In this document: positions 35,901 to 48,859 of the stretch, piece by piece | Numbering within the stretch: the stretch's first letter is position 1 | How the letters are laid out: each line of letters begins with the position of its first letter | Origin: Diogma glabrata | Taxonomy: Eukaryota > Arthropoda > Insecta > Diptera > Cylindrotomidae | NCBI GenBank assembly: GCA_963693315.1 | Contig: OY856188.1 | Location: 215,706,495 to 215,770,494 of the forward strand | Reading direction: 5' to 3' | Length of the DNA: 64,000 nt | Made by a program: the position numbers and the translations under genes | The notes under the pieces: generated by a model | What the model was told of the DNA's origin: nothing | The model's input: the letters and a program-made list of their open reading frames with translations, nothing else | Database searches by the model: none

Positions 35901-38900
35901 CATGTGGGAAATCTCGGAAAATTCGAATTTCTAAATTTGGTATTAGCACTGTAAAAACCTTGCCTTTAAAGTGTTATGTCTGGAAATAGATCGAATTGAT
36001 GACAATGATCTATAGCTATCTCTTGAAAAAATATTGGGCCAAGTTCCATGTGGGAAATCTCGGAAAATTCGATTTTCTAAATTTTGTATTAGCACTGTAA
36101 AATCCTTGCCTTTAAAGTTTTATGTCTGGAAATAGATCGAATTGATAAAAATGGTTTATGGAAATCTCTTGGAAAAATATTGGGTCAAGTTTCATGGGGG
36201 AAATCTCGGAAAATTCGATTTTCTAAATTTTGTATTAGCACTGTAAAAACCTTGCCTTTAAAGTGTTATGTCTGGAAATAGATCGAATTGATGACAATGG
36301 TCCATAGCTATCTCGTGGAAAAATATTGGGTCAAGTTTCATGTGGAAAATTTCGGAAAATTCGATTTTCTAAATTTTGTATTAGCACTGTAAAACCCTTT
36401 AAAGTGTTATGTCTGGAGATAGGTCGAATTGATGAAAATAGTCAAAAACAATCTCTTGGAAAAACATTGGGTAAAGTTTCATGTGGGAAATCTCGGAAAA
36501 TTTGATTTTCTAAATTTTGTATTAGCACTGTAAAAATCTTGCCTTTAAAGTGTTATGTCTGGAGATAGATCGAATTGATGACAATAGTCAATAGCAATCT
36601 CTTGGAAAATTATTGGGTCAAGTTTCATGTGGGAAATCTCGGAAAATTCGATTTTCTAAATTTTGTATTAGCACTGTAAAAACCTTGCCTTTAAAGTGTT
36701 ATGTCTGGAGATAGATCGAATTGATGACGATGGTCTATAGCTATCTCTTGAAAAAATATTGGGCCAAGTTCCATGTGGGAAATCTCGGAAAATTCGATTT
36801 TCTAAATTTTGTATTAGCACTGTGAAACCCTTGCCTTTAAAGTGTTATGTCTGGAGATAGATCGAATTGATGACAATAGTCAATGGAAATCTCTTGGAAA
36901 AATATTGGGTCAAGTTTCATGTGGGAAATCTCGGAAAATTCGATTTTCTAAATTTTGTATTAGCACTGTAAAAACCTTGCCTTTAAAGTGTTATGTCTGA
37001 AAATAGATCGAATTGATGACAATGGTCAATTGCAATCTCTTGGAAAAATATTGGGTCAAGTTTCATCTGGGAAATCTCGGGAAATTCGATTTTATAAATT
37101 TGGTATTAGCACTGTTAAAACCTTGCTTTTAAAGTGTTATGTCTGGAGATAGATCGAATTGATGAAAATGGTCTATAGCTATCTCTTGGAAAAATATTGG
37201 GTCAAGTTTCATGTGGGAAATCTCGGAAAATTCGATTTTATATATTTGGTATTAGCACTGTAAAAATCTTGCCCTTAAAGTGTTATGTCAGGAAATAGAT
37301 CGAATTGATGACAATAATCAATAGCCATCTTTTAGAAAAATATTGGGTCAAGTTTCATGTGGGAAATCTCGGAAAATTCGATTTTCTAAATTTGGTATTA
37401 GTACTGTAAAAATCTTGCCTTTAAAGTGTTATGTCTGAAGACAGATCGAATTGATGACAATGGTCTATAGCAATCTCTTGGAAAAATATTGGGTCAAGTT
37501 TCATGTGGGAAATCTCGGAAAATTTGTTTTTCTAAATTTGGTATTAGCACTGTAAAATTATTGCCTTTAAAGTGCTTTTTCTGGAGATAGATCGAATTGA
37601 TGACAATGATCTACAGCTATCTCTTGGAAAAATATTGGGTCAAGTTTCATGTGGGAAATCTCGGAAAATTCGATTTTCTAAATTTGGTATTAGCACTGTA
37701 AAAATCTTGCCTTTAAAGTGTTATGTCTGGAAATAGATCAAATCGATGATAATGGTCTATAGCAATCTCTTGGAAAAATATTGGGTCAAGTTTCATGTGG
37801 GAAATCTCGGAAAATTCGATTTTCTAAATTTTGTATTAGCACTGTAATAACCTTGCCTTTAAAGTGTTATGTCTGGAAATAGATCGAATTGATGACAATG
37901 GTCTATAGCTATCCCTTGGAAAAATATTGGGTCAAGTTTCATGTGGGAAATCTCGGAAAATTCGATTTTCTAAATTTTGTATTAGCACTGTTAAATTTTT
38001 TCTTTAAAGTGTTATGTCTGGAGATAGATCGAATTGATGACAATAGTCAATAGCAATCTCTTGGAAAATTATTGGGTCAAGTTTCATGTGGGAAATCTCG
38101 GAAAATTCGATTTTCTAAATTTTGTATTAGCACTGTAAAAACCTTGCCTTTAAAGTGTTATGTCTGGAAATAGATCGAATTGATGACAATGGTCTATAGC
38201 TATCTTTTGAAAAAATATTGGGCCAAGTTCCATGTGGGAAATCTCGGAAAATTCGATTTTCTAAATTTTGTATTAGCACTGTAAAAACCTTGCCTTTAAA
38301 GTGTTATGTCTGGAGTTAGGTTGAATTGATGACAATGGTCTATAGCAATCTTTTGGAAAAATATTGGGTCAAGTTTCATGGGGGAAATCTCGGAAAATTC
38401 GATTTTCTAAATTTTGTATTAGCATTGTAAAAACCTTGCCTTTAAAGTGTTATGTCTGGAAATAGATCGAATTGATGACAATGGTCTAAAGCTATCTCTT
38501 GCAAAAATATTGGGTCAAGTTTCATGTGGGAAATTTCGGAAAATTCGATTTACTAAATTTTGTATTAGCACTGTAAAAACCTTGCCTTTAAAGTGTTACG
38601 TCTGGAGATATATCAAATTTATAAAAATGGTCTATAGCTATCTCTTGGAAAAATATTGGGCCAATTTTCATGTGGGAAATCTCGAAAAATTCAATTTTCT
38701 AAATTTTGTATTAGCACTGTGAAATTTTTGTCTTTAAAGTGTTATGTCTGAAGATGGACCGAATTGATGACAATGGTCTATTGCTATCTCTTGGAAAAAT
38801 ATTGGGTCAAGTTTCATGTGGGAAATCTCGGAAAATTCGATTTTCTAAGTTTTGTATTAGCACTGTAAAAACCTTGCCTTTAAAGTGTTATGTCTGGAGA

Positions 38901-41263
38901 TAGATCGAATTGATGACAATGGTCTATAGCTATCTCTTGAAAAAATATTGGGCCAAGTTCCATGTGGGAAATCTCGGAAAATTCGATTTTCTAAATTTGG
39001 TATTAGCACTGTGAAACCCTTGCCTTTAAAGTGTTATGTCTGGAGTTAGGTTAAATTGATGATAATGGTCTATAGCAATCTTTTGGAAAAATATTGGGTC
39101 AAGTTTCATGTGGGAAATCTCGGAAAATTCGATTTTCTAAATTTGGTATTAGCACTGTTAAAACTTTGCCTTTAAAGTGTTATGTCTGGAGATAGATCGA
39201 ATTGATGATAATGATCTATAGCTATCTCGTGTAAAAATACTGGGTCAAGTTTCATGTGGGAAATCTCTGAGAATTCGATTTTCTAAATTTGGTATTAGCA
39301 CAGCAAAAACCTTGCCTTTAAAGTGTTATGTCAGGAAATAGATCGGATTGATGACAATAGTCAATAGCCATCTTTTGGAAAAATATTGGGTCAAGTTCCA
39401 TGTGGAAAATCTCGGAAAATTCGATTTTCTAAATTTTGTTTTAGCACAGTAAAAACCTTGCCTTTAAAGTGTTATGTCTGGAGATAAATCGAATTGATGA
39501 CAATTATCCATAGCTATCTCGTGGAAAAATATTGGGTCAAGTTTCATGTGGGAAATCTCGGAAAATTCGATTTTCTAAATTTGGTATTAGCACTGTAAAA
39601 ATCTTGCCTTTAAAGTGTTATGTCTGGAGATAGATCGAATTGATGACAATGGTCCATAGCAATCTTTTGGAAAAATATTGGGTCAAGTTTCATGTGGGAA
39701 ATCTCGGAAAATTCGATTTTCTAAATGTTGTATTAGCACAGTAAAAACCTTGCCTTTAAAGTGTTATGTCTGGAAATAGATCGAATTGATGACAATGGTC
39801 TATAGCTATCTCGTGGAAAAATATTGGGTCAAGTTTCATGTGGAAAATTTCGGAAAATTCGATTTTCTAAATTTGGGATTAGCGCTGTAAAAACCTTGCC
39901 TTTAAAGTGTTATGGCTGGAAATAGATCGAATTGATGACAATGGCCAATAGCAATCTCTTGGAAAAATATTGGGTCAAGTTTCATGTGGGAAATCCCGGA
40001 AAATTCGATTTTATAAATTTGGTATTAGCACTGTAAAAATCTTGCCTTTAAAGTGTTATGTCTGAAGATATTCCGAATTGATGACAATGGTCCATAGCAA
40101 TCTCTTGGAAAAATATTGGGTCAAGTTTCATGTGGGAAATCTCGGCAAATTCGATTTTCTAAATTTTGTATTAGCACTGTAATAACCTTGCCTTTAAAGT
40201 GTTATGTCTGGAGATAGATCGAATTGATGACAATGGTCTATAGCTATCTCTTGAAAAAATATTGGGCCAAGTTCCATGTGGAAAATTTCGGAAAATTCGA
40301 TTTTCTAAATTTTGTATTAGCACTGTAAAAATCTTGCCTTTAAAGTGTTATGTCTGAAGATATACCGAATTGATGACAATGGTCCATAGCAATCTCTTGG
40401 AAAAATATTGGGTCAAGTTTCATGTGGGAAATCCCGGAAAATTCGATTTTCTAAATTTGTTATTAACGCTGTAAAAACCTTGCCTTTAAAGTGTTATGTC
40501 TGAAAATAGATCGAATTGATGACAATGGTCAATAGCAATCTCTTGGAAAAATATTGGGTCAAGTTTCATGTGGGAAATCTCGGAAAATTCGATTTTCTAA
40601 ATTTGGTATTAGCAATGTGAAATTTTTGCCTTTAAAGTGTTATGTCTGGAGATGGACCGAATTGATGACAATGGTCTATAGCAATGTCTTGGAAAAATAT
40701 TGGGTCAAGTTTCATGTGGAAAATCTCGGAAAATTATATCATTTTTATGATCTCAGCCGAAAGTTTCCAGCCGAAAGTTGATAATGCACATTAGTTTACT
40801 GTAGTCAAATAAGACTCCCAATATCAGCCAAAAAATTGCATGATGACAATGGTCTATAGCTATCTCTGGAAAAAATATTGGGTCATGTTTCATGTGGGAG
40901 ATCTCGGAAAATTCGATTCTCTAAATTTGGAATTAGCACTGCAAAAACCTTGCCTTTAAAGTGTTATGTCTGGAGATAGATCGAATTGATGACAATTGTC
41001 TATAGCTATCTCGTGGAAAAATATTGGGTCAAGTTTCATGTGGAAAATCTCGGAAAATTCGATTTTCTAAATTTTGTATTAGCATTGTAAAATTCTTGTT
41101 TTTGAAGTGTTATGTCTGGAGATATATAAAATTGATGACAATGGTCTATAGCAATCTCTTGGAAAAATATTGGGTCAAGTTTCATGTGGAAAATTCCGGA
41201 AAATTTGATTTTCTGAATTTTCTATTAGGACTGTTAAAATCCTGCCTTGAAAGTGTTATCCAT
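32950..41263 (+). repeat. 146-bp satellite, main array (about 57 units)
   Basis: Tandem repeats whose consensus counts to 146 bases, with landmarks ATTGATGACAATGGTCTATA, TATTGGGTCAAGTTTCATGT, GGGAAATCTCGGAAAATTCG and GCCTTTAAAGTGTTATGTCT. Units diverge by a few percent to about 10 percent. Three copies of one long variant block start at 34071, 35094 and 38447. The first two are 1023 bases apart, exactly seven units. Open frames of 65-91 codons running across units are by-products of the repeat. The array ends within a unit at about 41263, where the retrotransposon begins. Confidence 0.95.
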
Positions 41264-41425
41264 TCAATCACATATTTCTGATGGTGCGGTTTTGCTTTTA
41301 TTTGCTCTACAAATATATTAAAAAGATATAAAATACTAATAAAATAATAAATTCCGCTAGATATCAGTATTTTTTCAGTGAATTAATTTTGTGAATAATC
41401 AAAAACATTTGTATATATAAATAAA

Positions 41426-42405
41426 ATGGATACAAGATCTAAAAGCAAAAAATGAGCCATAATTCTAATGTTTTTCTAAATAGTCCTGATAAAAAATGTG
41501 TGTAAAGTTTGTTCAGAAATAGTGGCCAAAAAAGACAAAAAAGTTGAGTGTAATGGATGTAGAAAAAAATTCCATATTGATTGTATAAAAATGAACAGAT
41601 CTCAATTTAATGCATATAAAAAAAATCCAATATTTACATGTTCAAAAAATTGTAATCCTGTTCTTGATGAGTCGATGAGTCGATTAAAAATCATAATAAT
41701 AGTCAAAATAACAACAAAATCATACAAAAAATTAATGAGTTATCAACTAAAATAGATAAAGTTCTAAAGGAAAACACTATGTTGTACGGTGTCCTGGAGG
41801 ATTTTAAAACAAAAACTGCTTTTTTACAAAGAGAGGTCGGTTATTTGAAATATGAAAACAATTACCTTAAACAAGAGTCACAAATAAATAAATTGGTAAT
41901 TTTGGGCATTCCTGAAAAGCCAAATGAAAACAAAAATCAAATCATTCAGAATATAGGGAAAGCCCTAAATATTACCAACACGATGGATGATGTAGATGAT
42001 ATATATAGACCTAATATGGATAAAAGAAATCCTTTGCAGACAGCCAAAAAAAAATAAAAAACCAATACTAAACAAATTATTGTGAAATTTCTAAGACGTA
42101 AAACAAAGGAAGCAGTACTGGAGAGTAAAATAAAGATGAAAAATCCACTCTTTACCCATAAAATTATTGATACTGAAGATGAAACCATGGAAATCTTTTT
42201 AAATGAATTTCTAGCACCAATCAACATGGAATTGTTTCGCATAGCTCGTTAGAGTAAAAAGGACAAGACATATGAATTCGTTTGCTTCAAAAATAACTCA
42301 ATATATGTAAAAAAAACCAAACGGTACAGCCAAAATAATTCGAAGTGTAAGTGAAATTGAAATTTTAAATAACGCAAAAATAATAAACAAAAACACGTCA
42401 ATTGC
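41426..42405 (+). pseudogene. Retrotransposon ORF1 protein, PHD finger + coiled coil (frameshifted)
   Basis: From the ATG at 41426 the frame breaks after nine codons and again near 41497. The PHD-type finger is then clear: 'CKVCSEIVAKKDKKVECNGC', 'FHIDCIKMN' and 'FTCSKNC'. Another frame change near 41690 leads to a coiled-coil stretch ('ELSTKIDKVLKENTM', 'LQREVGYLKYENNYLKQE'), then 'INKLVILGIPEKPNENK', the RNA-binding type domain of these proteins, with 'IIVKFLRRKTKEAVL' and 'LFRIAR' after further stops. ORF1 proteins bind the element RNA. At least four breaks make it a pseudogene. Confidence 0.8.
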
Positions 42406-42508
42406 ATAATCAATTTTTAATTTTATAATCACAGCTGTTCTGTGTTTTTTATAACATTTTTTTTGGTACTCATATCAGAACAGTTTTCTTTTCCTTTTCT
42501 TGTTAATT

Positions 42509-42917
42509 ATGGATAATTTGAATTTAAATGAAAATATTGATATTAATTATTATTTAAACAGAACCAAAACATTGAATTCAGGTAGTGATTTAGAAAATCT
42601 AGATATATTGTATATTAATGTTAGGAGCCTAAAAACAAAGTTGATCACATAGAATCTTATATAAAATCTTTTGAATTTGAAATCCATGTCTTAGCAATAA
42701 CTGAGACATGGCTATATGATGAAGAGATGTCACTGTCTAATATTGAAGGTTATAACGCTTATTTTTCAAATAAAAAACAACCGGTGCGAATTGAGGACAG
42801 AACCAGGGGCTGTGGGTGGCTATTTATATAATAGATAAAATAACATATAATCAGGTAACAAGCTTTGAATCAAATAGTATAAATATGCTTATCACACAGC
42901 TTCCTATCCTTGATATA
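42509..42917 (+). pseudogene. Retrotransposon ORF2 start, AP-type endonuclease domain (truncated)
   Basis: Starts at ATG 42509 ('MDNLNLNENIDINYYL'), reaches 'LDILYINVRSLK', shifts frame by one base, and continues 'HIESYIKSFEFEIHVLAITE' and 'TWLYDEEMSLSNIEGYNAYF'. The I-T-E-T-W-L motif carries the catalytic Glu of the endonuclease. After another frameshift near 42800 it reads 'VAIYIIDKITYNQV' and ends at the satellite junction with 'TQLPILDI'. The rest of the endonuclease and all of the RT are lost. Confidence 0.8.
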
Positions 42918-44510
42918 AGGGAGAGCTATAGACCATTGTCATCAATTCGGTCCATCTTCAGACATAACACTTTAAAGACAAAAATTTCACAGTGCTAAAA
43001 CAAAATTTAGAAAATTGAATTTTCCGAGATTTCCCACATGAAACTTGGCCCAATATTTTTCGAAGAGATAGCTATAGACCATTGTCATCAATTCGATCTA
43101 TCTCCAGACATAACACTTTAAAGGCAAGGTTATTACAGTGCTAATACAAAACTTAGAAAATCGAATTTTCCGAGATTTCCCACATGAAACTTGACCCAAT
43201 ATTTTTTCATGAGATTGCTATAGACCATTGTCATCAAGTCGATCTAGCTCCAGACATAACACTTTAAAGGCAAGAATTTTACAGTGCTAATACCAAATTT
43301 AGAAAATCGAATTTTCCGAGATTTCCCACATGAAACTTGACCCAATATTTTTCCAAGAGATTTCTATAGACCATTGTCATCAATTCGATCTATTTCCAGA
43401 CATAACACTTTAAAGGCAAGGTTTTTACAATGCTAATACAAAATTTAGAAAATCGAATTTTCCGAGATTTCCCACATGAAACTCGACCCAATATTTTTCC
43501 ACAAGATAGCTATGGACTATTGTCATCAATTCAATCTATCTCCAGACATAACACTTTAAAGGCAAGGTTTTTACAGTGCTAATACAAAATTTAGAAAATC
43601 GAATTTTCCGAGATTTCCCACATGGAACTTGGCCCAATATTTTTTCAAGAGATAGCTATAGATCATTGTCATCAATTCGATCTATCTCCAGACATAACAC
43701 TTTAAAGGCAAGGTTTTTACAATGCTAATACAAAATTTAGAAAATCGAATTTTCCGAGATTTCCCACATGAAACTTGACCCAATATTTTTCCAAGAGATT
43801 GCTATAGACCATTGTCATCAATTCGATCTATCTCAAGACATAACACTTTAAAGGCAAGGTTTTTACAGTGCTAATACAAAATTTAGAAAATCGAATTTTC
43901 CGAGATTTCCCACACGGAACTTGGCCCAATATTTTTTCAAGAGATAGCTATAGACCATTGTCATCAATTCGATCTATCTCCAGACATAACACTTTAAAGG
44001 CAAGGTGTTTACAGTGCTAAAACCAAATTTAGAAAATCGAATTTTCCGAGATTTCCCACATGAAACTTGACCCAATATTTTTCCAAAAGATTGCTATAGA
44101 CCATTAACATCAATTCAACCTATCTTCAGACATAACACTTTAAAGGCAAGGGTTTTACAGTGCTAATACAAAATTTAGAAAATCGAATTTTCCGAGATTT
44201 CCCACATGAAACTTGGCCCAATATTTTTTCTAGAGATTGCTATAGACCATTGTCATCAATTCAATCTATTTCCAGACATAACACTTTAAAGGCAAGTTTT
44301 TTACAGTGCTAATACAAAATTTAGAAAATTCGAAGTTTCCGAGATTTCCCACATGAAACTTGACCCAATATGTTTCCAAGAGATAGCTATAGACCATTGT
44401 CATCAATTCGGTCCATCTTCAGACATAACACTTTAAAGACAAAAATTTCACAGTGCTAATACAAAATTTAGAAAATTGATTTTCCGAGATTTCCCACATG
44501 AAACTTGACT
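42918..44510 (-). repeat. 146-bp satellite, inverted array in the palindrome spacer
   Basis: About 11 units on the minus strand, of the same family as the main array. The first unit after the retrotransposon carries the rarer 'GGTCCATCTTCAGAC' variant. Confidence 0.93.
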
Positions 44511-44529
44511 TTCTGAAACTTTCTTGAAA

Positions 44530-44697
44530 CTCGATTTTCTTAATTTGGTATTAGCACTGTAAAAATCTTGCCTTTAAAGTGTTATGTCTGAAGATGGACC
44601 GAATTGATGACAATGGTCTTTAGCTATCTCTTCGAAAAATATTGGGCCAAGTTTCATGTGGGAAATCTCGGAAAATTCAATTTTCTAAATTGAATTT
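44530..44697 (+). repeat. 146-bp satellite, single unit in plus orientation
   Basis: The orientation flips at 44508-44535 through a short scrambled sequence with CTTTCTTGAAACTCG. One plus-strand unit follows, with the GAAGATGGACCG variant, and ends with a small inverted repeat (AATTCAATTTTCTAAATTGAATT) before the second retrotransposon copy. Confidence 0.85.
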
Positions 44698-44713
44698 TCC
44701 GATTGAATAAATT

Positions 44714-46370
44714 CCTTATATCAAGGATAGGAAGCTGTGTGATAAGCATATTTATACTATCTGATTCAAAGCTTGTTACCTGATTATATGCTATTTTATC
44801 TATTATATAAATAGCCACCCACAGCCCCTGGTTCTGTCCTCAATTCGCACCGGTTGTTTTTTATTTGAAAAATAAGCGTTATAACCTTCAATATTAGACA
44901 GTGACATCTCTTCATCATATAGCCATGTCTCAGTTATTGCTAAGACATGGATTTCAAATTCAAAAGATTTTATATAAGATTCTATGTGATCAACTTTGTT
45001 TTTAGGCTCCTAACATTAATATACAATATATCTAGATTTTCTAAATCACTACCTGAATTCAATGTTTTGGTTCTGTTTAAATAATAATTAATATCAATAT
45101 TTTCATTTAAATTCAAATTATCCATAATTAACAAGAAAAGGAAAAGAAAACTGTTCTGATATGAGTACCAAAAAAAATGTTATAAAAAACACAGAACAGC
45201 TGTGATTATAAAATTAAAAATTGATTATGCAATTGACGTGTTTTTGTTTATTATTTTTGCGTTATTTAAAATTTCAATTTCACTTACACTTCGAATTATT
45301 TTGGCTGTACCGTTTGGTTTTTTTTACATATATTGAGTTATTTTTGAAGCAAACGAATTCATATGTCTTGTCCTTTTTACTCTAACGAGCTATGCGAAAC
45401 AATTCCATGTTGATTGGTGCTAGAAATTCATTTAAAAAGATTTCCATGGTTTCATCTTCAGTATCAATAATTTTATGGGTAAAGAGTGGATTTTTCATCT
45501 TTATTTTACTCTCCAGTACTGCTTCCTTTGTTTTACGTCTTAGAAATTTCACAATAATTTGTTTAGTATTGGTTTTTTATTTTTTTTTGGCTGTCTGCAA
45601 AGGATTTCTTTTATCCATATTAGGTCTATATATATCATCTACATCATCCATCGTGTTGGTAATATTTAGGGCTTTCCCTATATTCTGAATGATTTGATTT
45701 TTGTTTTCATTTGGCTTTTCAGGAATGCCCAAAATTACCAATTTATTTATTTGTGACTCTTGTTTAAGGTAATTGTTTTCATATTTCAAATAACCGACCT
45801 CTCTTTGTAAAAAAGCAGTTTTTGTTTTAAAATCCTCCAGGACACCGAACAACATAGTGTTTTCCTTTAGAACTTTATCTATTTTAGTTGATAACTCATT
45901 AATTTTTTGTATGATTTTGTTGTTATTTTGACTATTATTATGATTTTTAATCGACTCATCGACTCATCAAGAACAGGATTACAATTTTTTGAACATGTAA
46001 ATATTGGATTTTTTTTATATGCATTAAATTGAGATCTGTTCATTTTTATACAATCAATATGGAATTTTTTTCTACATCCATTACACTCAACTTTTTTGTC
46101 TTTTTTGGCCACTATTTCTGAACAAACTTTACACACATTTTTTATCAGGACTATTTAGAAAAACATTAGAATTATGGCTCATTTTTTGCTTTTAGATCTT
46201 GTATCCATTTTATTTATATATACAAATGTTTTTGATTATTCACAAAATTAATTCACTGAAAAAATACTGATATCTAGCGGAATTTATTATTTTATTAGTA
46301 TTTTATATCTTTTTAATATATTTGTAGAGCAAATAAAAGCAAAACCGCACCATCAGAAATATGTGATTGA
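44714..46370 (-). mobile_element. Non-LTR retrotransposon, 5' part (right palindrome arm)
   Basis: The mirror image of 41264-42920. ORF2 would start at 45125 and ORF1 at 46208 on the minus strand. The PHD finger (45879-46136) and FP-like part (45577-45855) carry the same frameshifts and stops as the left copy, with rare differences such as Tyr to Phe in 'MLYGVLEDF'. Sharing of all defects shows that the duplication came after the element had decayed. Confidence 0.85.
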
Positions 46371-48250
46371 ATGGATAACACTTTCAAGGCAGGATTTTAA
46401 CAGTCCTAATAGAAAATTCAGAAAATCAAATTTTCCGGAATTTTCCACATGAAACTTGACCCAATATTTTTCCAAGAGATTGCTATAGACCATTGTCATC
46501 AATTTTATATATCTCCAGACATAACACTTCAAAAACAAGAATTTTACAATGCTAATACAAAATTTAGAAAATCGAATTTTCCGAGATTTTCCACATGAAA
46601 CTTGACCCAATATTTTTCCACGAGATAGCTATAGACAATTGTCATCAATTCGATCTATCTCCAGACATAACACTTTAAATGCAAGGTTTTTGCAGTGCTA
46701 ATTCCAAATTTAGAGAATCGAATTTTCCGAGATCTCCCACATGAAACATGACCCAATATTTTTTCAAGAGATAGCTATAGACCATTGTTATCATGCAAGT
46801 TTTTGGCTGATATTGGGAGTCTTGTTTGACTACAGTAAACTAATGTGCATTATCAACTTTCGGCTGGAAACTTTCGGCTGAGATCATAAAAATGATATAA
46901 TTTTCCGAGATTTTCCACATGAAACTTGACCCAATATTTTTCCAAGACAATGCTATAGACCATTGTCATCAATTCGGTCCATCTCCAGACATAACACTTT
47001 AAAGGCAAAAATTTCACATTGCTAATACCAAATTTAGAAAATCGAATTTTCCGAGATTTCCCACATGAAACTTGACCCAATATTTTTCCAAGAGATTGCT
47101 ATTGACCATTGTCATCAATTCGATCTATTTCCAGACATAACACTTTAAAGGCAAGGTTTTTACAGCGCTAATACCAAATTTAGAAAATCGAATTTTCCGG
47201 GATTTCCCACATGAAACTTGACCCAATATTTTTCCAAGAGATTGCTATGGACCATTGTCATCAATTCGGTATATCTTCAGACATAACACTTTAAAGGCAA
47301 GGTTTTTACAGTGCTAATACCAAATTTAGAAAATCGAATTTTCCGAGATTTCCCACATGGAACTTGACCCAATATTTTTCCAAGAGATAGCTATAGACCA
47401 TTGTCATCAATTCGATCTATCTCCAGACATAACACTTTAAAGGCAAGATTTTTACAGTGCTAATACCAAATTTAGAAAATTGAATTTTCCGAAATTTTCC
47501 ACATGGAACTTGGCCCAATATTTTTTCAAGAGATAGCTATAGACTATTGTCATCAATTCGATCTATCTCCAGACATAACACTTTAAAGGCAAGGTTATTA
47601 CAGTGCTAATACAAAATTTAGAAAATCGAATTTTCCGAGATTACCCACATGAAACTTGACCCAATATTTTTCCAAGAGATTGCTATGGACCATAATCATC
47701 AATTCGGTATATCTTCAGACATAACACTTTAAAGGCAAGATTTTTACAGTGCTAATACAAAATTTAGAAAATCGAATTTTCCGAGATTTACCACATGAAA
47801 CTTGACCCAATATTTTTCCAAGAGATAGCTATAGATCATTGTCATCAATTCGATTTATCTCCAGACATAACACTTTAAAGGCAAGGTTTTTACAGTGCTC
47901 ATACAAAATTTAGAAAATCGAATTTTCCGAGATTTCCCACATGAAACTTGACCCAATATTTTTCCAAGAGATAGCTATAGACTATTGTCATCAATTCGAT
48001 CTATCTCCAGACATAACACTTTAAAGGCAAGGTTATTACAGTGCTAATACCAAATTTAGAAAATCGAATTTTCCGAGATTTCCCACATGAAACTTGACCC
48101 AATATTTTTTCACAAGATAGCTAAAGACCATTGTCATCAATTTAATCTATTTCCAGACATAACACTTTAAAGGCAAGGTTTTTACTGTGCTAATACAAAA
48201 TTTAGAAAATCGAATTTTCCGAGATTTCCCACATGAAACTTGACCCAATA
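46371..48250 (-). repeat. 146-bp satellite, right arm array
   Basis: About 12 minus-strand units running into the N gap; it includes the border motif AGCCGAAAGTTTCCAGCCGA in inverted form near 46850-46880. Confidence 0.93.
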
Positions 48251-48450
48251 NNNNNNNNNNNNNNNNNNNNNNNNNNNNNNNNNNNNNNNNNNNNNNNNNN
48301 NNNNNNNNNNNNNNNNNNNNNNNNNNNNNNNNNNNNNNNNNNNNNNNNNNNNNNNNNNNNNNNNNNNNNNNNNNNNNNNNNNNNNNNNNNNNNNNNNNNN
48401 NNNNNNNNNNNNNNNNNNNNNNNNNNNNNNNNNNNNNNNNNNNNNNNNNN
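48251..48450. other. Assembly gap (200 N)
   Basis: Exactly 200 unknown bases, most likely a placeholder of arbitrary length. The satellite enters on the left and unrelated sequence leaves on the right, so the true array length is unknown. Confidence 0.98.
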
Positions 48451-48792
48451 TTCTCTCTGGTCACTTTATTTAACTTGAAGACTCGAAGGACCATGTACAA
48501 TCCTTCAGTAATAACTAACCCGCTTTTCACTGGTGGGGGCTGGACAGTTAGCTTTACTGGAAGATTTGTATGATGAAGAAAAATAACGTTAAAGTTTTAA
48601 TGTTAAAATAATTCTTATTTATTTATGGTAATTCATTTTCTTTAAATAAGCAATTGTTGCTGCGTTAACAATTATATCAAGTTATTATAAAGAAAATTAA
48701 TTAAATATAATAATGCAATTTTGCACTACTATGCATTATTATGCATTATAGATTTCCGCTGGGTTGGTTGATATATTTTTATCTGTTGAGGT

Positions 48793-48859
<67 letters not shown>

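Larger units (their letters stand above)
41264..42917 (+). mobile_element. Non-LTR retrotransposon, 5' part (left palindrome arm)
   Basis: A 5' region, ORF1 and the first ~135 codons of ORF2, cut off at 42917 where inverted satellite starts. Protein architecture (PHD finger, coiled coil, FP/transposase_22-like domain, then AP-type endonuclease) points to the Jockey/CR1 group in the broad sense. The reverse transcriptase is absent. Confidence 0.8.
40060..48250. repeat. Large inverted repeat (palindrome) spanning satellite and retrotransposon
   Basis: From 40554 to 42920 each position pairs with its complement at 87634 minus that position (44714-47080), with only scattered substitutions and no net indel. 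Outside that, the arms still share private satellite variants, such as the CGCTG and CCCGG variants and 'GAAGATATACCG', but differ by about one inserted unit. The right arm runs into the assembly gap. The spacer 42921-44713 is satellite in both orientations. Confidence 0.9.

Noticed and set aside
32950..41263. A hammerhead ribozyme in the 146-bp satellite, as known from some animal satellites
   Set aside because: Neither strand of the unit has a CTGANGA box with a following GAAA and NUH at workable spacing.
32950..48250. Repeated 65-92-codon open frames with 'GKSRKIRFSKF' and 'LKCYVW' words
   Set aside because: They follow the 146-bp satellite across unit borders in changing frames; the period is not a multiple of 3, so no continuous protein is possible.
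32950..48250. CRISPR-like array, because of regular repeats
   Set aside because: Units are contiguous without spacers and the sequence is eukaryotic satellite.
48147..48530. Open frames crossing the N gap
   Set aside because: The reading frame through 200 unknown bases is meaningless; the flanks are satellite and unrelated DNA.
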